Assembly (NCBI RefSeq): GCF_963360655.1
Contig: NZ_OY725712.1
Coordinates: forward strand, 62,001-126,000
Reading direction: 5' to 3'
Origin: Collinsella aerofaciens
GTDB lineage: Bacteria > Actinomycetota > Coriobacteriia > Coriobacteriales > Coriobacteriaceae
Length of the DNA stretch: 64,000 bases
This document shows, in pieces, positions 23,720-32,345 of this stretch (within the stretch, counting starts at the first letter, position 1; each line of letters starts with the position of its first letter). The position numbers were made by a program, and so were the translations under genes. The notes beneath the pieces are model-generated. The model was given only the letters and a program-made list of their open reading frames with translations, was not told the DNA's origin and ran no database searches.

Positions 23720-25114
23720 CTAATTCAAGTTGAGATGGACCAAAAGAGCTTCGCGATCGTTGGGAATGTTGTCTTCGATCACGGCGTCGAGGGCGGAGTT
23801 GAGAAGCTGCCCCAGTTCCGGCCCGGGCTTGACTCCAGCACGGATCAAGTCGCCGCCGTTGATGGCGAGCATCTTGAGCGTATAGGGCTCCCCCGCCCTC
23901 AGCAGCTCGTGCGCCATCGCGCGCATCTCCTCAATCGTCTCAACGTAATAGAAGCACGACGGGGCCTTGCCAAGTGTGTCGGCACGCTTAAGGTCCATGA
24001 GCTCGTCAATCAGGCGGGCCGTGTCGACGCCCTCACCCGAAAGCGCGCGCATCATATTGAGCAGACAGGAGCGCTCGGGGCGCAGCGGCTTGTCATGGTA
24101 TTTGATGAGCAGGCACACGTCGCGCACCAAGTCGTGCGAGAGCGCCAGGCGATCCATAATGACGCGCGCCTTCTTGGCGCCGAGCTCGGGATGACCGTAG
24201 AAGTGTCCGCTACCGGCATGGTCGACCGTGAAGCACTCGGGCTTGGACACATCGTGCAAAAACGCCGCCCACATAAGGCTCGACGAGGGCGCGACGCCGT
24301 CACACAGCGCGAGCTCCCCCGCCACCGTCAGCACACGGGCGATATGCACGTAGACGTTAAACGCATGATAGACACTGCGCTGATCAAACCCGCGACCCGC
24401 TGCCAACTCGGGCACAGCGGCACAGATGAGCTCGGGATAGCGAAGCATCGCGTCTCCCCCATGACCGGTCGAAAGAATGCCCTCGAGCTCAATACCCACA
24501 CGCTCACGCGCCACGGCATCGAGCAGCGGCGCGCACTCGGCAAGCGCACGCTTGGTCTCGGGCTCAATCATAAAGTCCAGACGGCAGGCAAAGCGCACCG
24601 CACGCAGCATGCGCAGGGCGTCCTCGTTAAAGCGACGCTTGGGATCGCCGACAGCGCGAATCAGCTTGCGCTCCAAGTCACCCTGGCCGTCGTAGCGGTC
24701 GACAAGCCCGCGCTCGGGATGCCAGGCCATGGCATTGACGGTAAAGTCGCGGCGCGCCAGATCGTCCTCGAGCGAGGCGGCACGCTCCACACTCTGGGGA
24801 TGACGACCATCGGTGTAAAAGCCATCCAGACGGTACGTGGTGACCTCGATACGCTCGCCATCGGAAATAGCCGTGATTCCGCCAAATTTAATGCCCGACT
24901 CCACAACCGCGATGCCGGCGGCCTCGAGCGCCGCTTTGGACTCCTGCCACAGGCCGCTACAGCACATATCAACATCGTGGCTGGGGTACCCCATCAGGGC
25001 GTCGCGCACCCAACCGCCCACGTACCAAGCCTCAAGACCAGCCGCCTCAAGCGCGCGCAGGACGCGCAGGGACGCATCGGACGGTTGCGTACCGTTGAGC
25101 GAAACATTGCACAT
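23720..25114 (-). CDS. cca: CCA-adding tRNA nucleotidyltransferase
   Basis: Adds or repairs the 3' CCA of tRNAs. The 464-residue protein has the class II polymerase head: AWYVGGWVRDALMGYPSHDV at 29-48 with the DVD metal site, ARRDFTVNAMAWHPE near 119-133, and the RFNEDALRMLRAVRFACRLD element near 160-180. An HD domain follows (MWAAFLHDVSKPECFTVDH near 270-290), giving the head-plus-HD layout common in Gram-positive bacteria. The start at 25,114 has AGGAGG upstream. It is upstream of a tRNA operon, although both tRNAs shown already encode their CCA. Confidence 0.93.
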   Translation of the reverse strand: MCNVSLNGTQPSDASLRVLRALEAAGLEAWYVGGWVRDALMGYPSHDVDMCCSGLWQESKAALEAAGIAVVESGIKFGGITAISDGERIEVTTYRLDGFYTDGRHPQSVERAASLEDDLARRDFTVNAMAWHPERGLVDRYDGQGDLERKLIRAVGDPKRRFNEDALRMLRAVRFACRLDFMIEPETKRALAECAPLLDAVARERVGIELEGILSTGHGGDAMLRYPELICAAVPELAAGRGFDQRSVYHAFNVYVHIARVLTVAGELALCDGVAPSSSLMWAAFLHDVSKPECFTVDHAGSGHFYGHPELGAKKARVIMDRLALSHDLVRDVCLLIKYHDKPLRPERSCLLNMMRALSGEGVDTARLIDELMDLKRADTLGKAPSCFYYVETIEEMRAMAHELLRAGEPYTLKMLAINGGDLIRAGVKPGPELGQLLNSALDAVIEDNIPNDREALLVHLNLN

Positions 25115-25210
25115 GCCTATGGCCTCCTGCGACTATCAAATTGGCTATCGATTGCGTCTGCAAGAAGTCTAGCAAGAAACAGCCTCCACTGCACACGCAA
25201 GTCCGATAAA

Positions 25211-25244
25211 CAAAAACGCATCCGTCCTAGTCTAAGACGGATGC
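25211..25244 (-). terminator. terminator after the first PfkB kinase gene
   Basis: GCATCCGTC (25,218-25,226) pairs perfectly with GACGGATGC (25,236-25,244). On the minus strand it is followed by GTTTTTGTTT. It lies 35 bases past the kinase stop. Confidence 0.85.
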
Positions 25245-25278
25245 GAAATAATCAAACTATTCAGACAAGGTGCCGGAA

Positions 25279-26211
25279 CTAGCAGACCTGGCGAACCTCG
25301 ATGTGCTTCTTATATTCGTCCACCTTGGCAAAATCACCCAGACCGGGGCACTCGACCACGTTGGCGCCAGTGGCCATCGAAAGGCGCAGGGCGTCCTCGA
25401 CGCGCTCGGGAGCGTCGTGCCACACGGACAGGAAGGCGGCCAGCGAGGAATCGCCGGCGCAGACGGTCGACAGCAGCTTGACCTCAAAGGTGCGGTTGGC
25501 AAACCAGATATGCTCGCCGTTGGAGAAGTACGCACCGGCGCCACCAAGGGTCAGCAGCACGTTCTTGGCGCCCTTGGCATGAAGCTCAGCCATTGCGCCC
25601 TTAACAGACTCATCGTCGCCACCGCTCACCTTAATGCCAAAGATGTCAAGCAGCTCGTCGTCATTGGGCTTGATCAGCAGTGGCTCCATGGCAATGAGGT
25701 CTGCCAGCTGATGGCTCGAGATGTCGAGGACGAACTCGGCCCCCTTGGCCTTGACACGGCGCAGGACCTCGGCCAAGAAGCCCTCGGAAGTGTTGGGGGG
25801 CAGCGAGCCACTGATGACCAGGCAGGTCATGTCATCGAGCGAATCGATAAGATCAAACATCTCCTGTTCGTTGGCAGCATTGATGGCGGCGCCTGCGTTG
25901 ACCATGTTGTACTCGGTGTCGGGACCGGCGTTGAGGAATACGTTGACGCGCGTGATGCCGTCAGTCCACACAGGCTTGACAGGCACGCCCAGGGCCTCGG
26001 CGCCCTTGACGATAAACTCGCCCGAGAAACCGGCAAAAAAGCCCAGGATCGTGGTGTCGACACCGTAGTGATCGAGGGTGAACGAGACGTTGAGACCCTT
26101 GCCGTTGGGCGTATAGACCGCGTTGCGCGTACGGGTGACGGTGTTGGCGGAAAGACCGTCGCAGGCAATGTTGTAGTCAATGGCAGGATTTGCAGTGAGC
26201 GTGTAAATCAT
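25279..26211 (-). CDS. PfkB-family sugar-phosphate kinase (1-phosphofructokinase type)
   Basis: A 310-residue kinase of the 1-phosphofructokinase / tagatose-6-phosphate kinase group. It has MIYTLTANPAIDYN, the glycine pair motif PNGKGLNVSFTLDHYGVDT near 35-53, TDGITRVNVFL, and the catalytic aspartate in VCAGDSSLAAFLS near residue 250. ATG at 26,211 has AAGGAAC upstream. It is related to the neighbour at 26,439-27,371 and probably arose by duplication. Because the operon next door already has a kinase with PTS genes, this copy may phosphorylate fructose-1-phosphate or a related ketose phosphate. It has its own terminator and upstream region. Confidence 0.88.
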   Translation of the reverse strand: MIYTLTANPAIDYNIACDGLSANTVTRTRNAVYTPNGKGLNVSFTLDHYGVDTTILGFFAGFSGEFIVKGAEALGVPVKPVWTDGITRVNVFLNAGPDTEYNMVNAGAAINAANEQEMFDLIDSLDDMTCLVISGSLPPNTSEGFLAEVLRRVKAKGAEFVLDISSHQLADLIAMEPLLIKPNDDELLDIFGIKVSGGDDESVKGAMAELHAKGAKNVLLTLGGAGAYFSNGEHIWFANRTFEVKLLSTVCAGDSSLAAFLSVWHDAPERVEDALRLSMATGANVVECPGLGDFAKVDEYKKHIEVRQVC

Positions 26212-26236
26212 GTAAGTTCCTTTCACAAGGCAACGT

Positions 26237-26248
26237 GTTAATGAAAGT
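26237..26248 (-). promoter_or_regulatory. candidate half-operator shared with the fructose PTS promoter
   Basis: ACTTTCATTAAC on the minus strand, just downstream of a TATACT -10-like box. It matches 11 of 12 bases with ACTTTCATTGAC upstream of the EIIBCA gene (32,227-32,238). The suggestion of a common regulator, possibly the RpiR protein at 32,346, is inference. Confidence 0.35.
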
Positions 26249-26375
26249 ATATTCCACGCTTCGAGAAAAGGCTATAGCAACTCGGCAAACGGTGTAGAAC
26301 GCGTGCGGGGCGGCAGCAAAGCGGCAAGGCGCGGCACAAATACAGGAGCGCTTGCACTGACGCTCATTTGCAATT

Positions 26376-26412
26376 AACAAAAATGGCGCCCCGGCCAAAA
26401 TCGGGACGCCAT
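26376..26412 (-). terminator. terminator after the PTS-linked PfkB gene
   Basis: On the minus strand ATGGCG-CCCG pairs with CGGG-CGCCAT and is followed by TTTTTGTT. It lies about 30 bases beyond the kinase stop at 26,439. Confidence 0.8.
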
Positions 26413-26438
26413 AGAACCACGAATATGTCGTGTATCGC

Positions 26439-27371
26439 TTACTTGCGATCGAGCTTGCGGACAGCAACGCGCTTGCTGTACTCGTCGACGTGACCGAAGT
26501 CACCAATGCCGACGGACTCGGCAACGTTGGCGCCGGTGGCCATAGCGAGCTTCATGGCCTCCTCGACGTTGTCGCGATCCCTGTACCACTTGTGCAGGAA
26601 CGCAGCGAGGGTGCAGTCGCCGGCGCAGACGGAAGAGACCAGCTTGATGTTGAACTCACGCTTGGCGTACCAGATGTCCTCGCCGTTGGAGAAGTAAGCG
26701 TCGCCGCGGCTACCACGGGTGAGCAGCACGTTCTGAACGCCAGCGTCGTGAGCCATCTTCATGGCGACACGAACCTCGTCGTCGGTGTCGACCGGCACGC
26801 CGAAGATGGCCTTCATCTCGTGATGGTTCGGCTTGATGAGCAGCGGCTTCTTGTGAGCGAGCTCCTTGAGCTTGTCGGAGGACAGGTCCAGGACGACGTC
26901 AGCGCCACGAGCCTGAGCGTGCTCCATGACCTGAGCCAGGAAGTCGGGCGTAGCTTTGGGAGGCACGGAGCCGGAGACGATCAGGCACTCGAGATCGCCC
27001 GCGGTGTCCAGGATGTTGTAGAGCTCCTCCTGGTGCTGCGGCGTAATCGGGGCGCCGGGGTTCAGGATGCCGTACTCGTGCTGGCCATCGTTGACGTAGG
27101 TGTTAATGCGCGTGATACCGTCGGTCCAGACCGGGCGGCAGAGGCAACCCAGGTTCATGACCTCCTCGACGATGAACTTGCCCGTGAAGCCGGCGAAGAA
27201 GCCGAGCGCGACGGTGTCGACGCCCATCTTCTTAAAGGCGAAGGACACGTCGAGGCCCTTGCCGTTAGCCGTGTAGCTGGCCGAGCCGGTGCGGACGTTC
27301 TCGTCGGGCTCGAGCGGAGAGCTCGAAACCGTCATGTCGACAGCCGGGTTAGCGGTTAGCGTGTAGAACAT
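26439..27371 (-). CDS. fruK: 1-phosphofructokinase FruK (PfkB family)
   Basis: A 310-residue kinase with MFYTLTANPAVDMTVSSSPL, ANGKGLDVSFAFKKMGVDT near 34-52, TDGITRINTYVN, LLIKPNHHEMKAIFG, and the catalytic region VCAGDCTLAAFLHKWY near 248-263. Its partner genes on the same strand are ptsI and ptsH upstream and the fructose EIIBCA gene beyond, so phosphorylation of fructose-1-phosphate to fructose-1,6-bisphosphate is the likely role. ATG at 27,371 follows GGGGGTACTGTAA. The spacing to ptsI is 74 bases and contains a CCGCGTGG hairpin. It has about the same length and layout as the paralogue at 25,279. Confidence 0.88.
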   Translation of the reverse strand: MFYTLTANPAVDMTVSSSPLEPDENVRTGSASYTANGKGLDVSFAFKKMGVDTVALGFFAGFTGKFIVEEVMNLGCLCRPVWTDGITRINTYVNDGQHEYGILNPGAPITPQHQEELYNILDTAGDLECLIVSGSVPPKATPDFLAQVMEHAQARGADVVLDLSSDKLKELAHKKPLLIKPNHHEMKAIFGVPVDTDDEVRVAMKMAHDAGVQNVLLTRGSRGDAYFSNGEDIWYAKREFNIKLVSSVCAGDCTLAAFLHKWYRDRDNVEEAMKLAMATGANVAESVGIGDFGHVDEYSKRVAVRKLDRK

Positions 27372-27445
27372 TTACAGTACCCCCTGTATATGTGAGGGCC
27401 GCGTGGCCGGCCCATTCCAACCACGCGGTTACCTCTGATACCAAA

Positions 27446-29149
27446 TTAGCGAGCTGCGGACTCGAGCAGTGCCTTGACCTCGGCGGCGGTGTTGCAGGCG
27501 AGTGCCTTCTCGGCGAGCTCGTCGCACTCGGCCTTGGTCCACTGGCTGATGGTCTTGCGGGCGCGCAGGATCGACGGAGCGCTCATCGAGAACTCCTCCA
27601 GGCCCCAGCTGATCAGCAGCGGCTCGAGCAGCGGATCGGCAGCGGCCTCGCCGCACATACCGACCATGATGCCGGCCTTCACGCCGCTCTCGATGATGTT
27701 CTTGAGCGAGCGGAGCACGGCGGGATAGTAAACCTGGTACAGGTTGGAGATGGTGTCGTTACCACGGTCGGCGCACATGGTGTAGCCGATCAGGTCGTTG
27801 GTGCCGATGGAGAAGAAGTCGGCAACCTCGGCCAGACGGTCTGCGAGCAGCGAAGCGGCGGGCGTCTCGACCATGATGCCGACCTCGATGTTCTCGTTGA
27901 ACTTGCGACCCTCTTCGGTAAGCTCGGCCTTGCACTGCTCGACGAGCTCCTTGACAGCCAAGACCTCCTCGACGCAGGTGACGAGCGGGATCATGATCTT
28001 GACGTCACCGAAGGCGCTAGCGCGCAGCAGAGCGCGGAGCTGGACCTTGTACTGGTCGGGATTGGCCAGGCAGTAACGCACGGCGCGGAAGCCCATGAAG
28101 GGGTTGTCTTCCTTGACCATATGCAGATACGGAATCTCCTTGTCGCCACCCACATCGAGCGTGCGGATGATGACCGGAGCGCCCTTGAGCGCGCTGGCGA
28201 CCTTGCGGTAGGCGTTGAACTGCTCCTCCTCGGAAGGAAGCTCGGCAGAGTCCATGAACAGGAACTCGGAGCGGAACAGACCGATGGCCTCGGCGTCGTG
28301 ATCGAGCGCGTTGGGCACGTCATCGGGGTTACCGATGTTGCAGGCGATGATCTTCTTGATGCCATCGGCAGTCACGGACGGCTTGCCACGGAAGGCCTCG
28401 AGGGCTGCCTTCTCGGCAGCAAAGGCCTCAGCCTTGGCGGTATAGGCGGCGAGCGTCTCCTCGTCGGGATCGGCCTCGACAACACCCTTGCCACCGTCGA
28501 CGACAACGGTCATACCGTTGCGAAGCGCGGTGCAGCTGTTAGAGACCGAAAGGACGGCCGGGATCTCGAGGGCACGCGCGATGATCGCGGAGTGCGACGT
28601 GCGGCCACCGGTCTCGGTGACGATACCGGCAACGTGGGCCTTATCGATCGTGGCGGTCATGGACGGCGTAAGGTCGTGCACGACAACGACGGTGTTCTCG
28701 GGCAGGACGGAAAGGTCGACGACCTCCTTGCCCAGCAGCTCGGCCAGAATACCGGTGCGGATGTCGGCGATGTCGGCCGCGCGCAGACGGAACATCTCGT
28801 CGTCCATGGACAGGAACATGTTCTCGAACATGGTCGAGGTGTCCATGAGCGCCTGCTCGGCGCAGGTACCGCCGTCAATGGCGGCGTTGATGGCGTCGGT
28901 CATACCCGGGTCCTGAGCCAGGACAATGTGTCCGCTCATGATCTCGGCCTCGGCCTCGCCCACCGTCTCCTTCATGTGGTCGGCCTGAGCCTGGGTCTTC
29001 TCGCAGAAGACCGAAAGAGCGGACTGATAGCGCTCCTTCTCTGCTGCCGAATCAGCAACCTCATGCGGCTCAAACGTCAAGTCGGGATCGACGGCAACCA
29101 TGACGGTGCCGATACCGATGCCCTCGGAAGCGTTGACTCCCTGATACAT
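27446..29149 (-). CDS. ptsI: PTS enzyme I (phosphoenolpyruvate-protein phosphotransferase)
   Basis: Takes phosphate from PEP and passes it to HPr. The 567-residue protein has the full domain set: GVNASEGIGIGTVMV at the N-terminus; the phosphorylated histidine in TETGGRTSHSAIIARALEIP near 180-199; and PEP-binding elements FLFMDSAELPSEEEQFNAYR, MVKEDNPFMGFRAVRYC and FFSIGTNDLIGYTMCADRGN. The C-terminal cysteine is in VGMCGEAAADP. ATG at 29,149 is preferred over the ATG two codons earlier because GAGAGG lies six to seven bases upstream. It follows ptsH after 133 bases. Confidence 0.95.
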   Translation of the reverse strand: MYQGVNASEGIGIGTVMVAVDPDLTFEPHEVADSAAEKERYQSALSVFCEKTQAQADHMKETVGEAEAEIMSGHIVLAQDPGMTDAINAAIDGGTCAEQALMDTSTMFENMFLSMDDEMFRLRAADIADIRTGILAELLGKEVVDLSVLPENTVVVVHDLTPSMTATIDKAHVAGIVTETGGRTSHSAIIARALEIPAVLSVSNSCTALRNGMTVVVDGGKGVVEADPDEETLAAYTAKAEAFAAEKAALEAFRGKPSVTADGIKKIIACNIGNPDDVPNALDHDAEAIGLFRSEFLFMDSAELPSEEEQFNAYRKVASALKGAPVIIRTLDVGGDKEIPYLHMVKEDNPFMGFRAVRYCLANPDQYKVQLRALLRASAFGDVKIMIPLVTCVEEVLAVKELVEQCKAELTEEGRKFNENIEVGIMVETPAASLLADRLAEVADFFSIGTNDLIGYTMCADRGNDTISNLYQVYYPAVLRSLKNIIESGVKAGIMVGMCGEAAADPLLEPLLISWGLEEFSMSAPSILRARKTISQWTKAECDELAEKALACNTAAEVKALLESAAR

Positions 29150-29282
29150 TCCCATTCCTCTCTCCGTGTCATGTGATAAAGCGTTTTGCCATATCCATGA
29201 CAAAAGAGCGCAGCTACCTTATAACAGGTCACTGCGCCCCCAAATATGAACTTAGTTGTTCAACATGCGACCCGTTTGAGTT

Positions 29283-29546
29283 CTACTCGCCAAGACCGCT
29301 CTTGATGAGCTCGATGGCAGCAGCCAGAGCCTCGGCCTCGTCAGCGCCGTCGCACTTGACCTCGACCTCGGTGCCGCAAGGGATACCAGCAGCCATGAGG
29401 GCCATCGGGGACTTGCCGTTGACCTCCTTCTCGGGGGTGACGACCGTCACGTCGCAGGCGTACTTGCCCATGGTGGAGGCGAAGAGACCAGCCGGACGCA
29501 TGTGAAGACCCTGAGGATTAACGAGGGTAGCCTTCTCAGAAACCAT
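29283..29546 (-). CDS. ptsH: phosphocarrier protein HPr
   Basis: An 87-residue carrier of PTS phosphate. His15 lies in GLHMRPAGLFA, the EI phosphorylation site. Ser46 is present in VNGKSPMALMAAG, the position phosphorylated by HPr kinase in many Gram-positive bacteria, here followed by Pro. No hprK is seen in the window. The ATG at 29,546 has AAAAAGGAG upstream. It is the first gene of the ptsH-ptsI-fruK series on this strand. Confidence 0.96.
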   Translation of the reverse strand: MVSEKATLVNPQGLHMRPAGLFASTMGKYACDVTVVTPEKEVNGKSPMALMAAGIPCGTEVEVKCDGADEAEALAAAIELIKSGLGE

Positions 29547-29684
29547 AATTGACTCCTTTTTTGTGTTTAACCCCTGTCGACCATGCGACAGGAGCCATAT
29601 TCACGACGTTGTTTATATTAACTCACATCAAACTGTTTTTCATTGTGTTTCACACGAATTATTGGACGGATGTCGTTGCAGCAC

Positions 29685-29813
29685 GCTCGCCTGCCGGGCG
29701 GGGCGGTTAAGTTTGCTGCTCTACAGTCCTGCGCAAGACGGAAAGCACATTAAGTGCTTTCCTTTGCGTGCGGAACTCGCGACAAACTTAACCGCCCCGC
29801 CCGACAGGCGAGC
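29685..29813. repeat. 129-bp nested palindromic element
   Basis: Arms of 31 bases (29,685-29,715 and 29,783-29,813, beginning GCTCGCCTG and ending in TTAAGTTTG) are inverted copies with one mismatch. Inside is a second palindrome, GGAAAGCAC (29,740) to GTGCTTTCC (29,762), flanked by CGCAA/TTGCG. It has no open frame and no T-run for a terminator. It lies in the ptsH to EIIBCA gap. It could be a small MITE-like repeat or a structured RNA. Confidence 0.7.
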
Positions 29814-29917
29814 TGCAGAAACTCGGTCGGTCCAGAGCAATATCGTGCGAACGGAATTCTGGCTAATGATCTGTTCGCGACAAAGACTCGATAGGTAGCC
29901 CCCTCTATGCCCTTTTG

Positions 29918-29988
29918 TAAGTTGCGGTGAAATAGGGACTGAATTTGGGGTTGAATCGTTTAAGCAGTCCCTATTTCACCGCAACTTA
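29918..29988. repeat. 24-bp perfect inverted repeat with 23-base loop
   Basis: TAAGTTGCGGTGAAATAGGG-ACTG (29,918-29,941) is exactly inverted at 29,965-29,988. Outer CCCTC and GAGGG extend it weakly. It is too long and lacks a T-run for an ordinary terminator. It is 105 bases from the previous palindrome; the remainder of this 525-base gap (29,547-30,071) holds no gene that I can see. Confidence 0.75.
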
Positions 29989-29998
29989 TGAGAGGGAT

Positions 29999-30035
29999 AG
30001 AAAAAGGCGGGGACTCCTGGTGGAGTCTCCGCCTT
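29999..30035 (-). terminator. terminator of the fructose EIIBCA gene
   Basis: On the minus strand AAGGCGG-GACTCC pairs with GGAGTC-CCGCCTT around ACCA, followed by TTTCTATCC. It lies about 40 bases after the stop at 30,072. Confidence 0.85.
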
Positions 30036-30071
30036 ATATACAAGGGGCGATGTTATTCGCGAACTGCGGGA

Positions 30072-32072
30072 TTAGACCAGGCGGGCGTTGATCGTCTTGG
30101 CGATCTCGGCGGCGTCGGTGGAACCCTTGACGGTGGCACGGAAGCCCTCGTCCATAAGCGCCTCGGCGACCTTGGACAAGATCTTGAGGTGCGTGGTGCC
30201 GGCCTGGGCACCGGGGATGAGCAGGGCGATAGCCACGTTGACGGGAGCGCCGTCCATGGTGTCCCAACCGGTCACGCCAGAGTCGTCCTTGACGACAATG
30301 ACGGCGGCCTCGGTAATGGCATCGGACTTGGCATGCGGAATGGCGAAGCCCTCCATCATGCCCGTGGTGCCCTCGGCCTCGCGGGCCAGGAAGGCGTTCA
30401 TCACGGCGTCGGCGTCGTCAGCGAGACCGGCCTTGACGGCCTGGTTGGAGACAAAGCTCAGGGCCTCGTCACGAGAAGCGAAGTTCTCGGCGACAAAAAC
30501 GTTCTCGACCTTCACGAAGTCGGCAGCCTCGGCCTTGGGGGCCTCGACGGCAGCGGCCTTGGGAGCCTCGACAGGCTTAGCGGGAGCGGCCTTCTGGTTC
30601 TTCTCGAAGTCATACTTTTTGAAAGCGACGAACAGGATGCCACCGACCACGGCGCCGATGAGGATCGCGAGGACCCACTGCGGGCCGTTCTCGACAACGG
30701 GCAGGACCAGGAAGCCGCCGTGAGGCGCCGGATCGTGAACGTTGAAGAAAATGGTCAAGATGGAAGCGATGGAAGAGCCGAGCATCATGATGGGCATGAC
30801 GGGCCAGATGTTCTTGGTCATGAACGGAATGGCGCCCTCGGTGATGTGGGTGCAACCAAGGATGAGGTTGACGATACCGGCGTCATGATCCTCCTGGCTG
30901 AAGTACTTCTTGCCGACGATGACGGCGAAGGTGGTGATCAGCGGCGGAACGATGCAAGCGGCGGAGACGGCAGCCATGAAGTTGGTGCCGAAGTTGTAGG
31001 TCTCGGTGCCGACGCCAGCTTCGAGAGCGGTACCGAGCAGGAAGGTGCCAGTAGCGTAAGCAGCCTTGTTGACCGGGCCGCCCATATCAAAGGCGCACAT
31101 GCAGCCGATGGCCAGGCCAAGGATCACCGGACCGGAGTTACCGAGGCTCTGCAGGAAATCCATCATGCCCTGGTTAATGGCAGCCATGGGGCCGGAAATA
31201 CCGAGCATGACCAGGCCGACGATGGCGGTAGAGCACAGCGGATACAGAAAGATTGCCTTCAGGCCATTAAGGCTCGCGGGAATTTTAGAGAAAACCTTCT
31301 CGAGCAGCAGGATGACATAGCCAGCGAGGAAGCCGCCGACGATGCCGCCCAGGAAGCCAAAGCCCACACCTGCGCCACCGGCGTCGATCATGCCGGTGGC
31401 GGCGTTAACAGGCAAGCCCTGGATGGCAATCATACCGGCGACGAAACCGGGGACGAGCGCCGGGCGCTTGCCGATGGACTCGGCGATGTAGGCGGAAAGC
31501 ACGGGAACCATGAGGTTCATGGCAATGCCGCCGATGATCTTGAGCATAGCGGCGAAGCTGTTGTAGTCGGCAGCCGTCGAATCAAAGGACGTGATGCCCC
31601 ACAGGAACGAAATGGCGGTCAGAACACCACCGGCAACGACGAAGACCAGCATGTGGCTGACGCCGTTCATGAGGTGCTTGTAGATGACGTGACCGATGGA
31701 CTCCTTCTCCTCGACCTCGTCCTCGACATCGGCGGCAGCGGCAACCGTGTCGTCGCCCTTGGCGGCGAGCGCGCGGTCGATCAGCTTACCGGCAGCCTCG
31801 ACAGACAGGGCCTTGGAAACACCAACGGAAACCATGGGCTTACCGGCGAAACGCTCAGCCTGGACATCCTTGTCGGCTGCGACGACGACGGCCTTGGCAC
31901 CAGCGATCTCGCTCTTGGTGAGCTCGTTCTCGACACCGACCTGGCCATGGGTCTCGACCTTAATGGTCAGCCCGCGCTCGGCAGCAGCCTTCTCCAGCGC
32001 CTCCTTCGCCATGAAGGTGTGCGCGATGCCGGTCGGGCAACCGGTGGCGGCGATGATGTCAAACTTAGCCAT
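30072..32072 (-). CDS. fruA: fructose-family PTS enzyme IIBCA
   Basis: Membrane permease of 666 residues that imports and phosphorylates a ketose, most likely fructose. The order is IIB-IIC-IIA. IIB has the phosphocysteine in ATGCPTGIAHTFMAKEAL (residues 9-26). IIC starts near residue 125 (LMNGVSHMLVFVVAGGVLTA) and includes CMCAFDMGGPVNKAAYATGT and ILGCTHITEGAIPFMT. A linker rich in Ala/Pro/Lys follows near 490-525. IIA runs from about 530 with its histidine in GFAIPHAKSDA. All phosphorylation sites are present. ATG at 32,072 follows GAAGGAGGG. A divergent RpiR regulator and a palindrome lie upstream. Confidence 0.94.
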   Translation of the reverse strand: MAKFDIIAATGCPTGIAHTFMAKEALEKAAAERGLTIKVETHGQVGVENELTKSEIAGAKAVVVAADKDVQAERFAGKPMVSVGVSKALSVEAAGKLIDRALAAKGDDTVAAAADVEDEVEEKESIGHVIYKHLMNGVSHMLVFVVAGGVLTAISFLWGITSFDSTAADYNSFAAMLKIIGGIAMNLMVPVLSAYIAESIGKRPALVPGFVAGMIAIQGLPVNAATGMIDAGGAGVGFGFLGGIVGGFLAGYVILLLEKVFSKIPASLNGLKAIFLYPLCSTAIVGLVMLGISGPMAAINQGMMDFLQSLGNSGPVILGLAIGCMCAFDMGGPVNKAAYATGTFLLGTALEAGVGTETYNFGTNFMAAVSAACIVPPLITTFAVIVGKKYFSQEDHDAGIVNLILGCTHITEGAIPFMTKNIWPVMPIMMLGSSIASILTIFFNVHDPAPHGGFLVLPVVENGPQWVLAILIGAVVGGILFVAFKKYDFEKNQKAAPAKPVEAPKAAAVEAPKAEAADFVKVENVFVAENFASRDEALSFVSNQAVKAGLADDADAVMNAFLAREAEGTTGMMEGFAIPHAKSDAITEAAVIVVKDDSGVTGWDTMDGAPVNVAIALLIPGAQAGTTHLKILSKVAEALMDEGFRATVKGSTDAAEIAKTINARLV

Positions 32073-32207
32073 GTGTCCCTCCTTCTTGAGTACTGCGCCC
32101 GCGGGCGCTCCCCTACACGCGCTTCGATGCGCGTTTTTCCACACTTGAAAGATACCAACCCACCGCTTATATGAGAAGTAATACAGCTCATTTCTCAGGT
32201 GAAAGGT

Positions 32208-32238
32208 TCTTTCATAACCGTAAACGGTCAATGAAAGT
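32208..32238. promoter_or_regulatory. imperfect palindrome between EIIBCA and rpiR, candidate operator
   Basis: CTTTCATAACCGT and ACGGTCAATGAAAG face each other around two bases, broken by a single inserted base. It lies in the divergent gap, and a half-site recurs upstream of the PfkB gene at 26,237. RpiR proteins act as dimers on such palindromes, so RpiR control is plausible but untested. Confidence 0.45.
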
Positions 32239-32345
32239 TTACCATCAACCATTGAAACGGCAAGGTGTATCTTGTAGTTGAAAATGCCCGTATACTACGA
32301 CATAACAAAACAAGTCCGATTTTTATGCCAGCCAGGAGCAGTCCC

